Part shown: piece after piece, positions 1-12,368 of the stretch | Layout of the letters: each line of letters begins with the position of its first letter | Numbering within the stretch: the stretch's first letter is position 1 | Assembly (NCBI GenBank): GCA_934045075.1 | Contig: OW203730.1 | Coordinates: 11,770,692-11,834,691, forward strand | DNA from: Yponomeuta sedellus | Taxonomy: Eukaryota; Arthropoda; Insecta; Lepidoptera; Yponomeutidae | DNA: 64,000 nt | Direction of reading: 5' to 3' | Position numbers and translations under genes: made by a program | The notes under the pieces: model-generated | The model's database searches: none | What the model saw: only the letters and a program-made list of their open reading frames with translations | What the model was told of the DNA's origin: nothing

Positions 1-1454
1 GTCATAATAATTATGGCTATAATATTTGGGATTTAGACTTTTTATACATTGTGTGATTTTTTTATACCACTTAGGTTTGTAGTGTGATCATAATAATTAT
101 GAGTGTATGTTTTATGAATATAACCAATAAACTTGAGAGAATAACTGTATTAGCTATTTTTTTAAGTTTGTACAATTTTATCACACTTTCTGTTTTCTTC
201 TAAATTTTGTGAAAAAAATGCTGTCTATCTTTTGTCAATGATACTTTTCGAAGCTGTAGACTTAACTACAGTAAACAATTTCGGGCTGCGTCGAATGTTG
301 GGTGTATTTCCATGTTTGCGATGTCTTTGCCATGGGCCTGTTTCATAGAACTACCATTCATTGTTTAATTTAACATGTTTATGTATTGTAGACTTTTAGT
401 CCGGATTTACTTACGGGTGTTGTTGTTATATCGGAAAAGTCCGACCAGGTTTCGCTCCGATTCGCAGAGCTTAATCATGGTGAGCAGAGACGGAGCTCGC
501 GTCGTCGGTTGCTCGTCTCACACGTCTCATGTTTATGTACATTGCAAAGTCGATTAACCCACAGATAAACAACAATTACTCAATGTACATCTAATTGTCA
601 TATTTACTAAGAATGGTAGAATGAAACTCGACCCTGCCTTGCGATTAGGTACGTAAGTCCTGTATGCAGTTAGCTCTGATTTAGCCTACTCCGAACAGTC
701 AGATACATACATATTTTGACACTGGCGTCGTCTAAATCCTGAACCCGATATAGTGAAAAGTTACGTTTTACAAGGGCTGTTTACCATAGCACTGAGGGCC
801 CTAGTTTCATCTTCTTCAGGCTATAGGTATGTTAGTCCACTGCTGGACATAGCCCTAGTTTACTGATGTGCTCGTACGTGCCAACTGCCAACTTCAAGTA
901 CCATGGAATAAATGCATTCGGTATTATTTATAAAAACGCAATCCTTCTAAATCAGTCCCAAAATGCACTTTAAATAGATAGCCGTAAGGAAAAGATCTTC
1001 TTGAACTGCATTTTAAGTGTGTTTTGCGGAATCTTGTTATAAATAACACTGATGAAGTGGCTTTATATTGATTTCTAGCAGTTTTCCTTTAAAAAATACT
1101 TTATCTCACGAAGTTGATTTGGTCTTATTTGTAGGGGAATGCCTAATAATGTAAATGCATGACTGCATATTTTTTCTATATGTATGCGCGTAAGGTAGGG
1201 ACCCAATGAAGCACGCAATATCGCCCGAGCCTTTGCTAAACAACAAATATGGCCCGCCACGCGTGGTGAGTCGAACCCGAAAAATTGTATAACGGAATCG
1301 AACCCGAAAAGGGCCTGTCGGTTTTTTATGTAGGTATTCTTATAAGGTGCAGAAACAGCAAATCATGTAGGTATGTACAAATAAACAACACCGATATGGT
1401 ATTGCATCAAAAGAACTAGAACATATCTAAATGTAAGTAGGTAAGCCATTTGAC
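1..1454. other. Spacer or intron without a recognisable gene
   Basis: I see no coding exon here. The stretch is AT-rich and probably is intron or upstream DNA of the gene whose last exon starts at 1919. At about 815-870 it carries a fragment reading 'gtccactgctggacatag', a lepidopteran interspersed repeat that recurs at about 23385-23470 and 38440-38515. At 430-470 a short motif (tccgaccaggtttcg) recurs at about 28722. Confidence 0.5.
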
Positions 1455-1692
1455 GGCCCCGGTGGCGCAGCAGCGGTTTGGCACGCTGACTGTAAAACCG
1501 AATGTCTCGGGTTCGATCCCCGGCCGGGTCAAACTAGGAAACGAACTTTTCTAGTTTGTCTCGGGTCTTGGATGTTATCTATGTATTAATCTATCGTCGA
1601 GTTAGCACCTATAACACAAGTCATTTAGTTCTACTTAGTATAGGGCTAACGAGATCTGTGTAATATATGTCCATGAATATTTATTTATTTAT
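1455..1692 (+). mobile_element. tRNA-derived SINE with a LINE-like tail
   Basis: The head looks like a tRNA: GGTGGCGCAGC resembles the pol III A box and GGGTTCGATCCCCGG is a good B box. The ends of the tRNA-like part can pair (GGCCCGG type with CCGGGTC). A tRNA-unrelated body follows, and the copy ends in ATTT repeats at about 1677-1692. The ATTT tail is typical of insect SINEs that borrow the machinery of an RTE/CR1-type LINE. It lies just upstream of the FLYWCH exon, so it is probably intronic. Confidence 0.7.
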
Positions 1693-1918
1693 TATTTACT
1701 GGAGCCTGTTTAATAAAATTGCAATTCACGGTTTACTGTGAAAATTCGACGTTACATTGCAAAGTTGAACCTCAAATGTCACAATAAACTACGAATTGTA
1801 GATTTATGAAACACGGCCCTGATGAGCACTGTATTGGTTTGACTAGTTCAGAATTTATAAATCTATTCAACACATATCTCTTCAATATTTAATCACGATC
1901 ATCTCGGATTTATTTCAG

Positions 1919-2226
1919 ACGCGCTATCCTTAGTAGTGAACGGCTCGGCAGACACCCAGCAGTTGCCAGTCCGCTATAAATACATTTACAGTCGGAAGGG
2001 CCACAAGCAGCTCGTGCACTCCAACTTCGTGTACACGAAACACTCGACCAGCCACGGTAAGACCGCCTGGCGATGTGTCCAGTACTTCTCGCTGAACCGA
2101 TGCCCAGCGACCGTGGAGACCATAGACGCTATGATATACGCTCTCAACCACCAACACAATCACGAGGACTGCTACGAGAAACTCACCAAGAACCAGATTT
2201 ACTACGAAAGTAGTGAAGCTAAATGA
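1919..2226 (+). CDS. Terminal exon of a FLYWCH-type zinc-finger protein (partial)
   Basis: A splice acceptor (ttatttcag) ends at 1918, and the frame stays open to TGA at 2224-2226, giving about 102 residues. The peptide has the FLYWCH pattern: an aromatic start (YKYIYSRKGHKQLV), then WRC, a second cysteine in NRCPA and a closing HQHNHE, so the C-C-H-H zinc ligands are present. FLYWCH fingers bind DNA or protein; in insects they are best known as alternative C-terminal exons of mod(mdg4) and in proteins descended from MULE transposases. A possible AATAAA lies at 2634-2639. No upstream exon is recognisable in the window, so the host gene is unknown; a mod(mdg4)-like terminal exon is one possibility. 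Codon use is much more GC-rich than the flanks, which supports real coding. Confidence 0.72.
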
Positions 2227-5200
2227 AAGTGGAGCGAGAATCACATTTCTTGAAGGTTTTTTTCTGAAAGGGGGCTACTCTGGCTGATATTGAGTAAGAA
2301 GCTCTGAAGTTGTATTACTTACCTTAAAGTGTAACTGTAACCCAAGTATTAATCGGTCAGAATAGCATCTAATGTTTACTTTAAGTATAAAAAGTACCTA
2401 CGTATAAGTTTGTATTGAATCTGTTTTCAAAAACAATTTGCTAAAAGTTCCTACATTTGTAACAGAGTTTAAAAATCTTTATAATGCATTGGCTTGTAAA
2501 TATATAGTTAGGATCTATGTAGAATAGTTCCTCGTAAGCACTAGTCAAAGAATAGAATATTTTGTTTATTGCCAAGGGTCTGCCGTGAGCTAACGATACG
2601 AAAACCAGACTTAGCAGGAATAATTAGAGACCAAATAAAACGCATCAAATCCTGTCGGCGTCCTGAACGATTCCAATCGTTTAACTGTTAAATTCCATAG
2701 AAATTGCTATCGCAAACGTCAGGACAAGATTTGGTGCGCACAATTAGGCCCATGAACATAATGTAGAGCGGAACACTAGATCACAAAGTTATCAAGTTCG
2801 ATGATCTTCGTTGATGTATTCTTATTGTAAAGCAACTCTTAATAGCGTAAAACTATGTAGCTGCATTTCGCGTGAGCCACTTCAGAATACCTACATCCGT
2901 TGAAATTTATTTAAAATACTTTCTCCTTAAATTTCTTTAGACGTTACATTGTACAATTCACGACGCGATTCTCGCTGTAGTGAACTGTCTAAAATGCCTC
3001 TCACACGTCGATGATTCGAATTATACAGGGTTAACTTAGTAATGCGCTATTCCTGAAACACTCCGATTAGTCATTGGATTTTAAAACATTTCCACAATTT
3101 CTGATGTTCCAGGAATCTCTAATTGTGGTGTTCCACAATGTGTTTAGCAGTTTTTCTGCTATGAGACTTTTCTCAGGTATTACAAAGGTTATAAATAGTA
3201 TACAGTAAAGACCTTACATGGGAAAGTCTTTAGCATACTCTTTTTATACCATGTTTATTGAGGATTTTATGAGAATCGTGTTTTTATAGACAAGATCCTA
3301 AAATATTGAAAATTGAAACAAGAATGTTTAAAAGTCATAGAACAAAGATTGTTGGTAAATGACAAGCTCGAATTTACTTTTGTTAGGAATTGCGGATTTT
3401 ATGATGACCCTATATATCTCTCAATTTGAGAGAATGCCTGTGCTTTTAAACCACAGAACATAAAAAAAGAGTAGAAGTAGTGACATGACACATTAGTACG
3501 AAAACCAGTGTAACCAAACTGATACACATAAACCAAACGCACACTACGAATGCCAAGCTGCCATTGGTAAATAAAGTCAATGCCGAAAAGGTGTACATCA
3601 TAAAAGTTTCAAGTAAAATATGCACCTTTTCATAATGTTAACAATGATCAAAGTCAAATGACAATGATGAAATTAAGGTTGACATTTTGTAGTAACGCTA
3701 CTCTACACTAGATGGAACTACCACCCCGTCGGACCGAACAGAACTTTTACCTAGTAAGACATAAAGTTCAAAATTGAAAAACAAGTACATTCTCAGTTTG
3801 GGATGGGACAATGCGAGTTCTAGTTTGTCGATAGGGTGAACCTATCGACAAATTATACAAACAGTTTAACACATTAACGGCCGAATACGAATACCTACTG
3901 GTACCTACTCAGAAGTATTTTTAGCCATTTCTTTTTTGCCTGCGGCTTTACTGGTAGAAAATGCATCTTTTTACATTATCGTATGTGCAATAAAGAATTA
4001 ATACTAATAGGGTGGATATATGCACAAATAAAACAATGTGGTAGATTTCATAATATTTTAAAATGTTATCTCTTATTAAAACTAGCTTTAACCCGCTGCT
4101 TCGCCGGCGTTAGAAATTATAACACGAGAAATATTAGGTATTCTACGACTCAATTCAGATCTTTGTCTACCTGTACGCTATTTTTCATACGTAATACTAA
4201 TTGACGATTGTACTAATATAATTTCATTTATACGCAGGAGTCTAACCTGGAAGTGAAGCACATTTTTTCTGGTATTGCTGCATCACACTAATGTGATGCA
4301 GCAATACCAGAAAAAATGTGCCACCTTCCGCCTTTTTTAGTTATTATGAAGTGTTCATGAAAATGCTCTGAATATATTGTGCTCATCTTCGTTGGGAACC
4401 AATTTTGCCTTCTTATCGCTGCCTTCCATTTTAATTTCATATCCGGTTTCCCTAGGAAAACTAAACGAAAACTCACTAACAAATTGTTTTGAATCCGAGA
4501 GGGTTGTTTTATTATTGCCTCGGTTTGCTGTTGTCAAAGGGGTTGAAGTATTAAGGGTAAATAGCAGAATAATAAAAAAAACCATAAAACAAATAACATA
4601 ACAAAACAAAAATCTGATGCTCGCCAAGAGAACAACCACTCAAACAGGTAAACAGTAGTAAACTACTTAATTTTTTGAACTTAAGTAAAAAAAACCATAT
4701 GAGTCGTTTTCGATAACCTCACTTTACATCTCGGTTGGAATATTTAAAAATGTAAGATTAAAATTACTTTGATAGTTTCTTAAATATTTCAGCCCCTGAT
4801 AAACTGGTGAAGAAAAACTATATCGCGATCTAGCTGTGCTCATGTCTTGTATGTGCTCATATCATGTCTTGTATGAAAAGTAATGTATGAGCTCCAATGA
4901 CAGTTTTCACATGCACAACGACCAGCCGGCGACCGGAGCTCATACATTACTACTTTACCCGGCCCGGCGACCGGACGGCGACCGGGTGCATAATTATGAA
5001 AAGGCACTTAGGAAGTAGGTATAAAATAACAATAATTATTTTACCTACTTAGACGAATTGGAATTTACAATACCTAAGTACCGTTAAGTATGTATGACTA
5101 CTAAGTCATAGACAACTAATTATCGATAGATTTTTATCATGTGTGCCCCCATCCGTAATCGAGTAGAATTCAAATTTCGACAGAAATTTCTAGAGAATGT

Positions 5201-6084
5201 ACACTTTCTTCAATGAAAATTTAACTTTACTAACCAGTAAATAAAGGTGGTTTCACTTTCTCATTTTCGCATTGGTTTCCGTGTTCATGTCATTACAAAT
5301 TTAATTAAAAATACAATGAAATACGTATTAAAGATGAAATGTTACGGCATGATCGGTATATTTTGGTCCCCAACTTTTATTTTTGCTCTCTAACACAGCA
5401 TAACAAGGCATTTTAATAAAGTTTTCACCATTTTTTCTTTACTAGAAGCGCACGGCAACTGAAGTCAACAAAACTGTCACCGACTACGCATAGGCAATAC
5501 ATTGCTAATGTGAGGCACGCGGGCACCGCCCACTTACGACTTCTACTCTTTTTTTATGTTCTGTGTTTTAAACCAATCATCGGGGCTTAAGAAATTATAG
5601 TATCCGGCATCTCCAAGATATTAAAATTGAATATAATCTTTTAATTTAAAAAAAAAATATGTCTTTTAACAGAAATACATAACAAAGAAAAACAGTATCA
5701 ATAAATCAGTACCTTAGTACTATTACTTAGTATAGAAAGATAAAAGTCGGTACACCTAGAGATTGGATGGATTGGGGAGAATGTTGCCGCGTGATGTGAC
5801 GAGAAAAAAATATGTTTTCGTTCAATTAAGTCTGATCTGTTATCCACAAATATACTGAGACCAATGTAAATCATTTCAAAAGATATATTTCACACGTTTT
5901 TAATTTCTTGTCATTTGATAACTTTCCTCTGACCATCACTCGCTTCGCCTAGAACACGGTAGGCCCTCCAATATGGTAAAATATTAAAACATGGCGTGTA
6001 TAGTTATAATAAATTAAATAAAGCAACTATTTTACAAAATAGTACCTAAGTATATATTTTAATAATTTACACATTTTTACAGCA
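2227..6084. other. 3' UTR of the FLYWCH gene, then gene-free spacer
   Basis: The first 410 bases are a plausible 3' UTR. The rest shows no exon with conserved protein motifs. It contains a perfect 30-bp hairpin (4258-4321), a decayed fragment at about 4090-4200 that shares 'tcaattcagatctttgtct' with 37744 (an interspersed repeat), and a GC-rich patch at 4920-4990 with repeats of CGGCGACCGG. Otherwise I see nothing. Confidence 0.5.
4258..4321. repeat. Perfect 30-bp inverted repeat (hairpin)
   Basis: Left arm 4258-4287 and right arm 4292-4321 are exact reverse complements around the 4-base loop CTAA. The arms include gtattgctgcatcaca. There is no mismatch over 30 bp. It could be a cruciform-forming relic of a palindromic MITE or a small hairpin transcript. 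No gene uses it visibly. Confidence 0.9.
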
Positions 6085-9000
6085 TCACGGTTTCAGACTC
6101 TTAGCTGTTCCTATACTATCCTCCAGCATAGTCGCTGCCCTTTTCCTTTGTCTGTGCTTTTTCTTGAACCCAACGCCTGAAACAACGGAAAATTCCTTAA
6201 CTCAAAAGGTTACATTTCAACCACCACACTATTCTCAAATTACGCCTCATTGTGCGAGACATTAATTTCTTCAACACCTAGATAACTCTTGGTTATCGGA
6301 CCTAGTCAGACCTATGGATGTGAGAGACACAAGGTAAGGTAAAGCTAGGAAATATTCCCGGGGAAGGTTCTGCAAGAGTTCAAGATCTCAGAATCAACTG
6401 GAAATCCGATGTTTGGTCAAGATCTTCGAGGGAGGCATTATTTCATGTGCCCTACAATAGCTATTTCAAGTGCAGAGGTACGTGAACACCTCAGGCAGTC
6501 GGGTTTCCTCACGAAGTTTTTCCTTCACCATTAGCGAGTGGTATTGCTACTACAAACTACTAAATGTAAGGCGGGTTCACACGGACCAGCCAGCCCCACA
6601 TGGCATTTGCCGCGCGGAGCAGCTGGCTGTGTGAAGAAGCCTAGCCAGATGCAAAATGCAAACACTCGCCCCGGCGTGGCACGACAATACAGACCTGTTT
6701 TGTGCGGGTAAATGCCTCAATCTGACTTTACTAATAATAAGGCCAACTTACGAATATCGACATCCGGTCTCGCCTTCAGCCCGAACGACTTCGCTAATGT
6801 GTCCAGGTCCAAGGTGATGAGATTAAAGACATTCTTCAGTTTTCGTACTTCGAACGCTCTTATATAGCCCTCGTAAGCCTCGACGGCTAATTTCCGGAAG
6901 TCTTCGTGATTTTCGACAGCCTCTTCTAACTGCAAATAAGATTTTTTTTTTCTGTAGAATATTCAGTTGAGGTAACATCGTAGTGGTGTGGTGCGAATCT
7001 GTTTTTCAGCGGAACCATGCCTGGGATATCAAAGGCTTTAATGCAGAAATGTAGTAAAGTATACCAAACATTTGTTGCCAAGGAATGTTATAGAAATGTT
7101 AAAGCTTTATTTTGGAAAACGCATTTGAAGTTAAAACGCGAAATGTATTCAAAAGGTCGGGATCTCAAATGGTCATAATCCAATATCCTTGTTATAACTT
7201 CTCTCACGAACTCTGAAAGTAACGCGTCCATCGCTTGAAAACCTTTTCTGTTATTTTAATATCCCAAAAATAAACTGAATTCGCACTCGTGGCCTAGCCG
7301 AACCGAGTGATTGGAATCAATCACTTGAGTTAAGCAACAACAGGCGTGGTCAGGTGCAGGATGGGTCACCGTCCCATGACTACCGCTAGTGGCATTTTTT
7401 CCGAGCGCTTCAGTGCTTTGCAAGGCACGTTAAGCCGCTGGTGCCGGCTGTCATGATGCCCCCCCGTGGTGGATAGATAGATAGATAGGTAATACTTTAT
7501 TTTTCTTTCCACAAATTACATTCGTATACAAAATAACAACATTGGATAAATGATACAATACAACAGAATGCCCTATGTGTGGAAAGACTGGAGCCTAAAC
7601 TAGTTCAAAAGATATCTTAGGTTTCCAGGCCTCCCAGTCTAAAAAAGAACAGTATCATATTCGACGCGTCATCAGCATAAGGTGTACAGCATTAAACATT
7701 AGTATCAAAAATTACAGATGTTTGCAAAACTTATATAAAAGAAAGTAAAATGTATGCATGCAAGTGTGTGTATGCTCAGCCCTACAACCGGAGTCTTGGG
7801 TTCGGGTTTCAGCCACTGAGCAGAGGGTGTGTGAAAAGGTGTGATGAGTGTATATTTGTGAAAAGAATTTCAATTTGAATTTGTGAAAGTGGACTATTGC
7901 CTAACCTTCCTGCAATGCAGGAAGTGCCCGACCAGTGGGGACAGAGAAGGGTTGATATTGAAACGGGAGTCTGTTTTAACGATACTTTCAGTAAAAGGTT
8001 GCTATAACGGAAACAATTCATGTTAATGTGTAAACTATCAGAGACTCACCATGTATTGTAAACTACCAAAATCGTCCCACATTTTGTACAGCTCCAAGTA
8101 AACTTTAGCGTCTTGTAGATGGACAAGGAATTCCCTCTCCTCCGGTCTTAGTAATAAGACTGCATTTCCTACGCCACCCAAACCTCTAGCTGTCCGACCT
8201 ACTCTGTGTATGTATTCCTGAAATGGGAGTAAAAGGCCATCAAAACCACATAATAAGTTCACGCCCATCTCTCTTTGGTAACTCGGAATAAGATTATTAA
8301 TATAACTCACATCCCTCTTAAAAAAACCGACATTTGCGTGTCGGGCCACGCGTAGAGTATGATTCCGTAAAAATTTTTAGCTAACAACTTCATCAACGTT
8401 ATTTTCAATGGATTTCGCACGAATTTTCCCTTTAATAAGTCGGTCGCTTATTAGGTACTGTTAACTTGTGAAGCCTCTCGAAGCTCTACTCGGACAGTTT
8501 GCGCTTAAGGCTTATTATTTCGCAAAAGAAACCCTAAATAAAGAGTGGAAAATGGAATTTGAATACTATATTTCTTATTACATTTTTATATCGGAAATTA
8601 ATTAATTCAATTGAACTGTCGCTGAATTCAGCTGAGATGACATCGGGGGGAAAAGGCCTATACCCAGCAGTCGGCAGCGGTAGGCTGCTGTCGATGATGA
8701 TCGCTGAATTCCGCGAGGACAAAAGTAAAAAATTTGGTACTGAAGCTAAAGAAATGCCTCTCCCGAGTCAAGGCTGTGATCACATGTCACTGCGCTATCA
8801 ACCTTTATCTGAGTGCAGCCACTCCTTACTGCTTCGCTTGTATTTGCCGGAAAATTGATGATAGATGATGATGATAGGATGATACTCGCTTTCAAGTATT
8901 AAGATGGAAGAGCCCGAGAGGCCTCTACATAAACTTGGTCACTTACACTAGTGTCCCCTGGTGGATCGAATTGTATTATCCAGTCTACTGCAGGTATATC

Positions 9001-12000
9001 AAGGCCTCTGGCAGCAACGTCGGTGCAGAATAAAGTGCCCCTCTCCGCGTTATAGAAATCTGTCATTGTAGTGGTTCTGTCGGTTTGGTTTATCTTTCCC
9101 TGGAAGATTTATTGAAAGATCTATGTAGCTCTCCTCCAGTGACACTTTAAGTAACATACAAATATCGGTAATACTTATAATGGTCTAACCGCGATTATTT
9201 ACTAGATAAACTAAATGTATAAACTATGTACAGTCTGTTAGCTTTTAGAATATACCTCGGCTACCATCGGATAGAATCGGTTATATTCGTGTAATAGAAA
9301 TATGACACTTAATTTACATAACTTTTCAAAACAGTGAAGAAAAGTTTTATACAGAGCAAGAAGTCGTATTACACTCGTGTGCTTTCGGCGAAAACCGAAG
9401 CCTACTCTAGAGCCTGAGGTATATTCTAAAAGCTAACAGACTATATGAGCAATGTAAATCATTAAAATCATCATGTATTCGGAAATTCGAAGACTTCACA
9501 TAAAGTTAATTGGGAATCTATTTGAAGAATTTGAGAATCGGAGAGATTCGCGTCCAAAAACATGTTGTCTACATCATGATATACTTACATGTATACAAAG
9601 CACGGGAGCATTGCAGTATCGAGTAAAAAACTGATGGTGGAATTCAACAGACTTGCAGCTCGAGAAGAACACCATGACCTTCTGCTTTCTGGTCTTCTTC
9701 AGCACCTTGAAAAGCCACCAGAGGCGGTCTTCTGTCTTGCAGATAACGTAACTGTAATTCGGGACAACGTGAAGTATTATGCGGGTTATTTGTGAGGCAC
9801 TTGCTCCTGGGGCAGGTGAAGCAGCCTGGGATCTTAGAGTATAAAGTACTAATACTTTAAGCCTGGGTCGAATAATGTATCGTAGGCGAGGCTGACGCGC
9901 GCGGCGCACTTCATACAGACTGAGATACTTTGCGTTACAAATGCCTGTGTGGATATTGAGTTCGACTTTTTTTATCACATACAGCTCGCTAGACCAACAA
10001 TCTCAAGCAGAATTCCAGTGGCAGCTGGAGGGTAGCCTATAACATTAGTATGTTCTGAACAACTAAAATGTCGCTATGAGTGAAAACCCTTTAAATGACT
10101 ATCGGCTATTATAACGTGCAATGTACCTTGTATTTTGTTATTTCCCGTCCAATGGTTTTCCTAAAACCAATAAGTAGATATCAGAACATGGCGATCTTCG
10201 AGGTTCACCTATGTCCTGTGGTTGTAGCATGAGACAATGTGCGGCGTCGTTCGCCGTGTTTTAACGCGGCGGAGAACAGTGGTTTCTCACTAATTTTGTC
10301 TTCTTTGACTGCCTTGTTGGTCTAACAGTTAAAATTACTAACAAAACGGAGGTCTTGGGTTTGATTCTCACTGAAGGGTACCTTACTTGATAAATTTTTA
10401 GAAATCCATAGACTGCGTAAATTTCCATTCTTGTGCTGTTTTTATCTAGTTACTATAGCACAGGGTACTTATCCTAGTTTGGGAGCATAGCTGACTTTTC
10501 ATAAGTGGTTTGTGTGAAAGTTAAAAATAAAGTTAATGTCATGAACTCATGACATTCATTATAATTTTGCTTACCCATGTCTAAGTCCATCCACTGTGGC
10601 AGTAGGATTGTCCTCATTCGTGTTAATAAAATCGACAGCATCTTTCATGGCTGTTATTGTCAGCTCTTGAGTCTTCTCAGACTTAGTGGCACTGAACAGC
10701 ATTGTCTGCCTGTTTTCTAGAAAGCAAAACAAACAGTTTAACTTCTTTGACCACCACGTTAGACATTAACACAATCTATAAATCGGCAGTGCTATGTGTG
10801 GCTCAAACCCATACATCAGACTCTGCAATCACCAACTAAAGGTGAAAGGCACATCTGTATACATTAATATGCCTTTCAACTTTGGTTAGTGATTAGAATC
10901 ATGATTAGGACCACACCACTCCTAACAGTGAGCATGCTTAATAATAAAGAAATAAAATCACCAATAAATAGAACAGAAAAATGGAACTTACAGATACATA
11001 CTTGGTAATCTGTTAATGATTTGCTTGACATCCTCCTCAAAGCCATACTGCAAAATTTTGTCCGCCTCATCCAAAACTAAGCAGCTAACTTTCTTGTATT
11101 CAAAGTACTTGGATTGCATATGGTCGAGCAATCTCCCTGGCGTTGCTACTACAATATTTACACCTACATTAACAAAATTTGTATTAGTGCCAAGCAGTAA
11201 ACAAAATTTTTCTTTAGCATAAGGTTCAATTAATTTTTGTTTGTGGAGAAGGCAAGTTTTTTTTGCTACTTTGTGATTGTTTAAGATCACTCAGGCTAAT
11301 CGTACAAATTCATTGTGTTCAAACATTTTCTTAAAAAACCCTTCCATCTATGCCTGGGAGTTTATACTAACCAATGCAAAACTTGAATGGTCTAGGAGCA
11401 ATTTACAACATCATCCTTATGCCAAGCTTAGCTACTACATAATGTAGACTTGCTTAGGAGAGGTACTATAAAACTTCACAGATTAAATATGACATTTGAG
11501 AGGTACTTTACAACCATGTTTAGTCATGCTACATAGCTCTCAAGGTCATTGGCCAGTAGATTTTTTAAGTACCTAGCCTATTATACGTCCTAGTGCAGGC
11601 CAGTAGCCTTCTCTCAGAAAGAGAAAGTATGGGCTTCATTACCATATGTGCTCACCACAGATTAGCAATTTCTAGATACAAGGTTTTTGGGACACCTCTG
11701 AAACTCAGGTATCCTAACAATGTTTTACATCACTGTTAGCATTTGGTATTGTTACTACAATTTCACAAATGTACTAACTTAGAAAATAAAGTCAATGGTA
11801 CTTGCTGGGATTTGAACCCACAACCTCCCGATTGAGAAGAGCATTCAACCACCGCTCCACGCCGCTAGACTTGATTGATTCACATTTAAACAAAAAAGTG
11901 TACCTACCTATTAAAAGTTCATCAGCCTGTTTCCTTCGGCTTTCACCGCCTATCACAAGGGCTGATGTGATTTTTTGATCACACGAAGTTAGTTCTTGAA

Positions 12001-12368
12001 GTACTGAATATGTCTGCATCGCTAGCTCCCTCGTCGGTGATATAATGATGCAAAATGTTCCTAAAACACAAATTTTTATGATTTTTGCGCACGGGAGTTT
12101 GAGAAGCAGGTTTTATCAATGTCAAGTTACCTTCTACCTCATTATTTTGATGTTTTCTTATAGTTTCTATTACAGGAATCAAAAATGCAAGCGTTTTTCC
12201 AGATCCAGTCTTTGCAGTGGCCACAACATCTGCACCTTGCAAAACTTTAGGTAGAACTTCGGCTTGGACATCAGTCATCCGTTTGAAGCCCATGTCTTTC
12301 AGTCGACTTATAGTTGCTTCCGATATAAGCTCTTTCAAGCTAGAAAACTTAGAATTTTTGTTTTCCAT
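6085..12368 (-). CDS. DEAD-box RNA helicase, DDX18/Pitchoune-like paralog A (9 exons)
   Basis: Exons on the minus strand: 12368-12131, 12060-11908, 11163-11002, 10716-10575, 9751-9589, 9099-8947, 8217-8050, 6929-6752, 6176-6085. They join in frame to 482 aa ending at TGA. The ATG at 12368 is the first after an in-frame stop. Motifs: Q-motif region near residues 26-35 ([10 protein letters not shown]), AKTGSGKT 52-59, [17 protein letters not shown] 162-165, SAT 193-195, [20 protein letters not shown] 341-349. Family members unwind pre-rRNA duplexes in the nucleolus. Unlike DDX18 (about 670 aa), it starts right at the helicase core with no charged N-terminal tail. The last exon adds a basic tail (KKKHRQRKR). 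A and copy C share FFSSCKSV and a later CNA in motif IV, absent from B. Splice borders are by eye; all are GT-AG. Confidence 0.85.
7280..7460 (+). mobile_element. 5S-rRNA-derived SINE (SINE3-like) in intron 7 of copy A
   Basis: Bases 7310-7385 resemble the 3' half of 5S rRNA. The segment gagttaagcaacaacaggcg matches the internal A-box region, and aggatgggtcaccgtcccat matches the C-box region GGATGGGTGACC. The downstream body ends near tgccggctgtcatgatgcc. It is too diverged and truncated to be a functional 5S gene. 5S-headed SINEs use the 5S internal promoter for pol III transcription. A spacer with GATA repeats follows at 7481-7493. Confidence 0.6.
9231..9443. mobile_element. MITE with 30-bp inverted ends and TA duplication, intron 5 of copy A
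   Basis: The ends read CAGTCTGTTAGCTTTTAGAA on the left and the near-perfect reverse complement on the right, continuing through ATATACCTC. TA stands on both sides (9229-9230 and 9444-9445), which points to the Tc1/mariner superfamily. At 213 bp it is non-autonomous. Confidence 0.7.
10306..10392 (+). mobile_element. tRNA-derived SINE fragment, intron 4 of copy A
   Basis: The stretch reads like a decayed tRNA: GTTGGTCTAACAGTT resembles the D-arm region and CTTGGGTTTGATTCTCA resembles the T-arm/B box. The body beyond is not recognisable. The fragment is short and diverged. Confidence 0.45.
11803..11875 (-). mobile_element. tRNA-derived SINE fragment, intron 2 of copy A
   Basis: On the minus strand the sequence contains GGGTTCAAATCCCAGC (T arm) after a D-arm-like GCGTGGAGCGGTGGTTGAA. 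It lies in the intron between exons 2 and 3 of copy A. There is no complete cloverleaf, so it is a SINE piece and not a tRNA gene. Confidence 0.5.

Noticed and set aside
4355..4585. Minus-strand frame of 76 codons from ATG 4585 with a hydrophobic start, as a possible small secreted peptide
   Set aside because: No family match, no visible exon or promoter context, and AT-rich composition; chance frame more likely.
7280..7460. Functional 5S rRNA gene
   Set aside because: Only the internal promoter part is recognisable, with many changes, and the ends do not pair.
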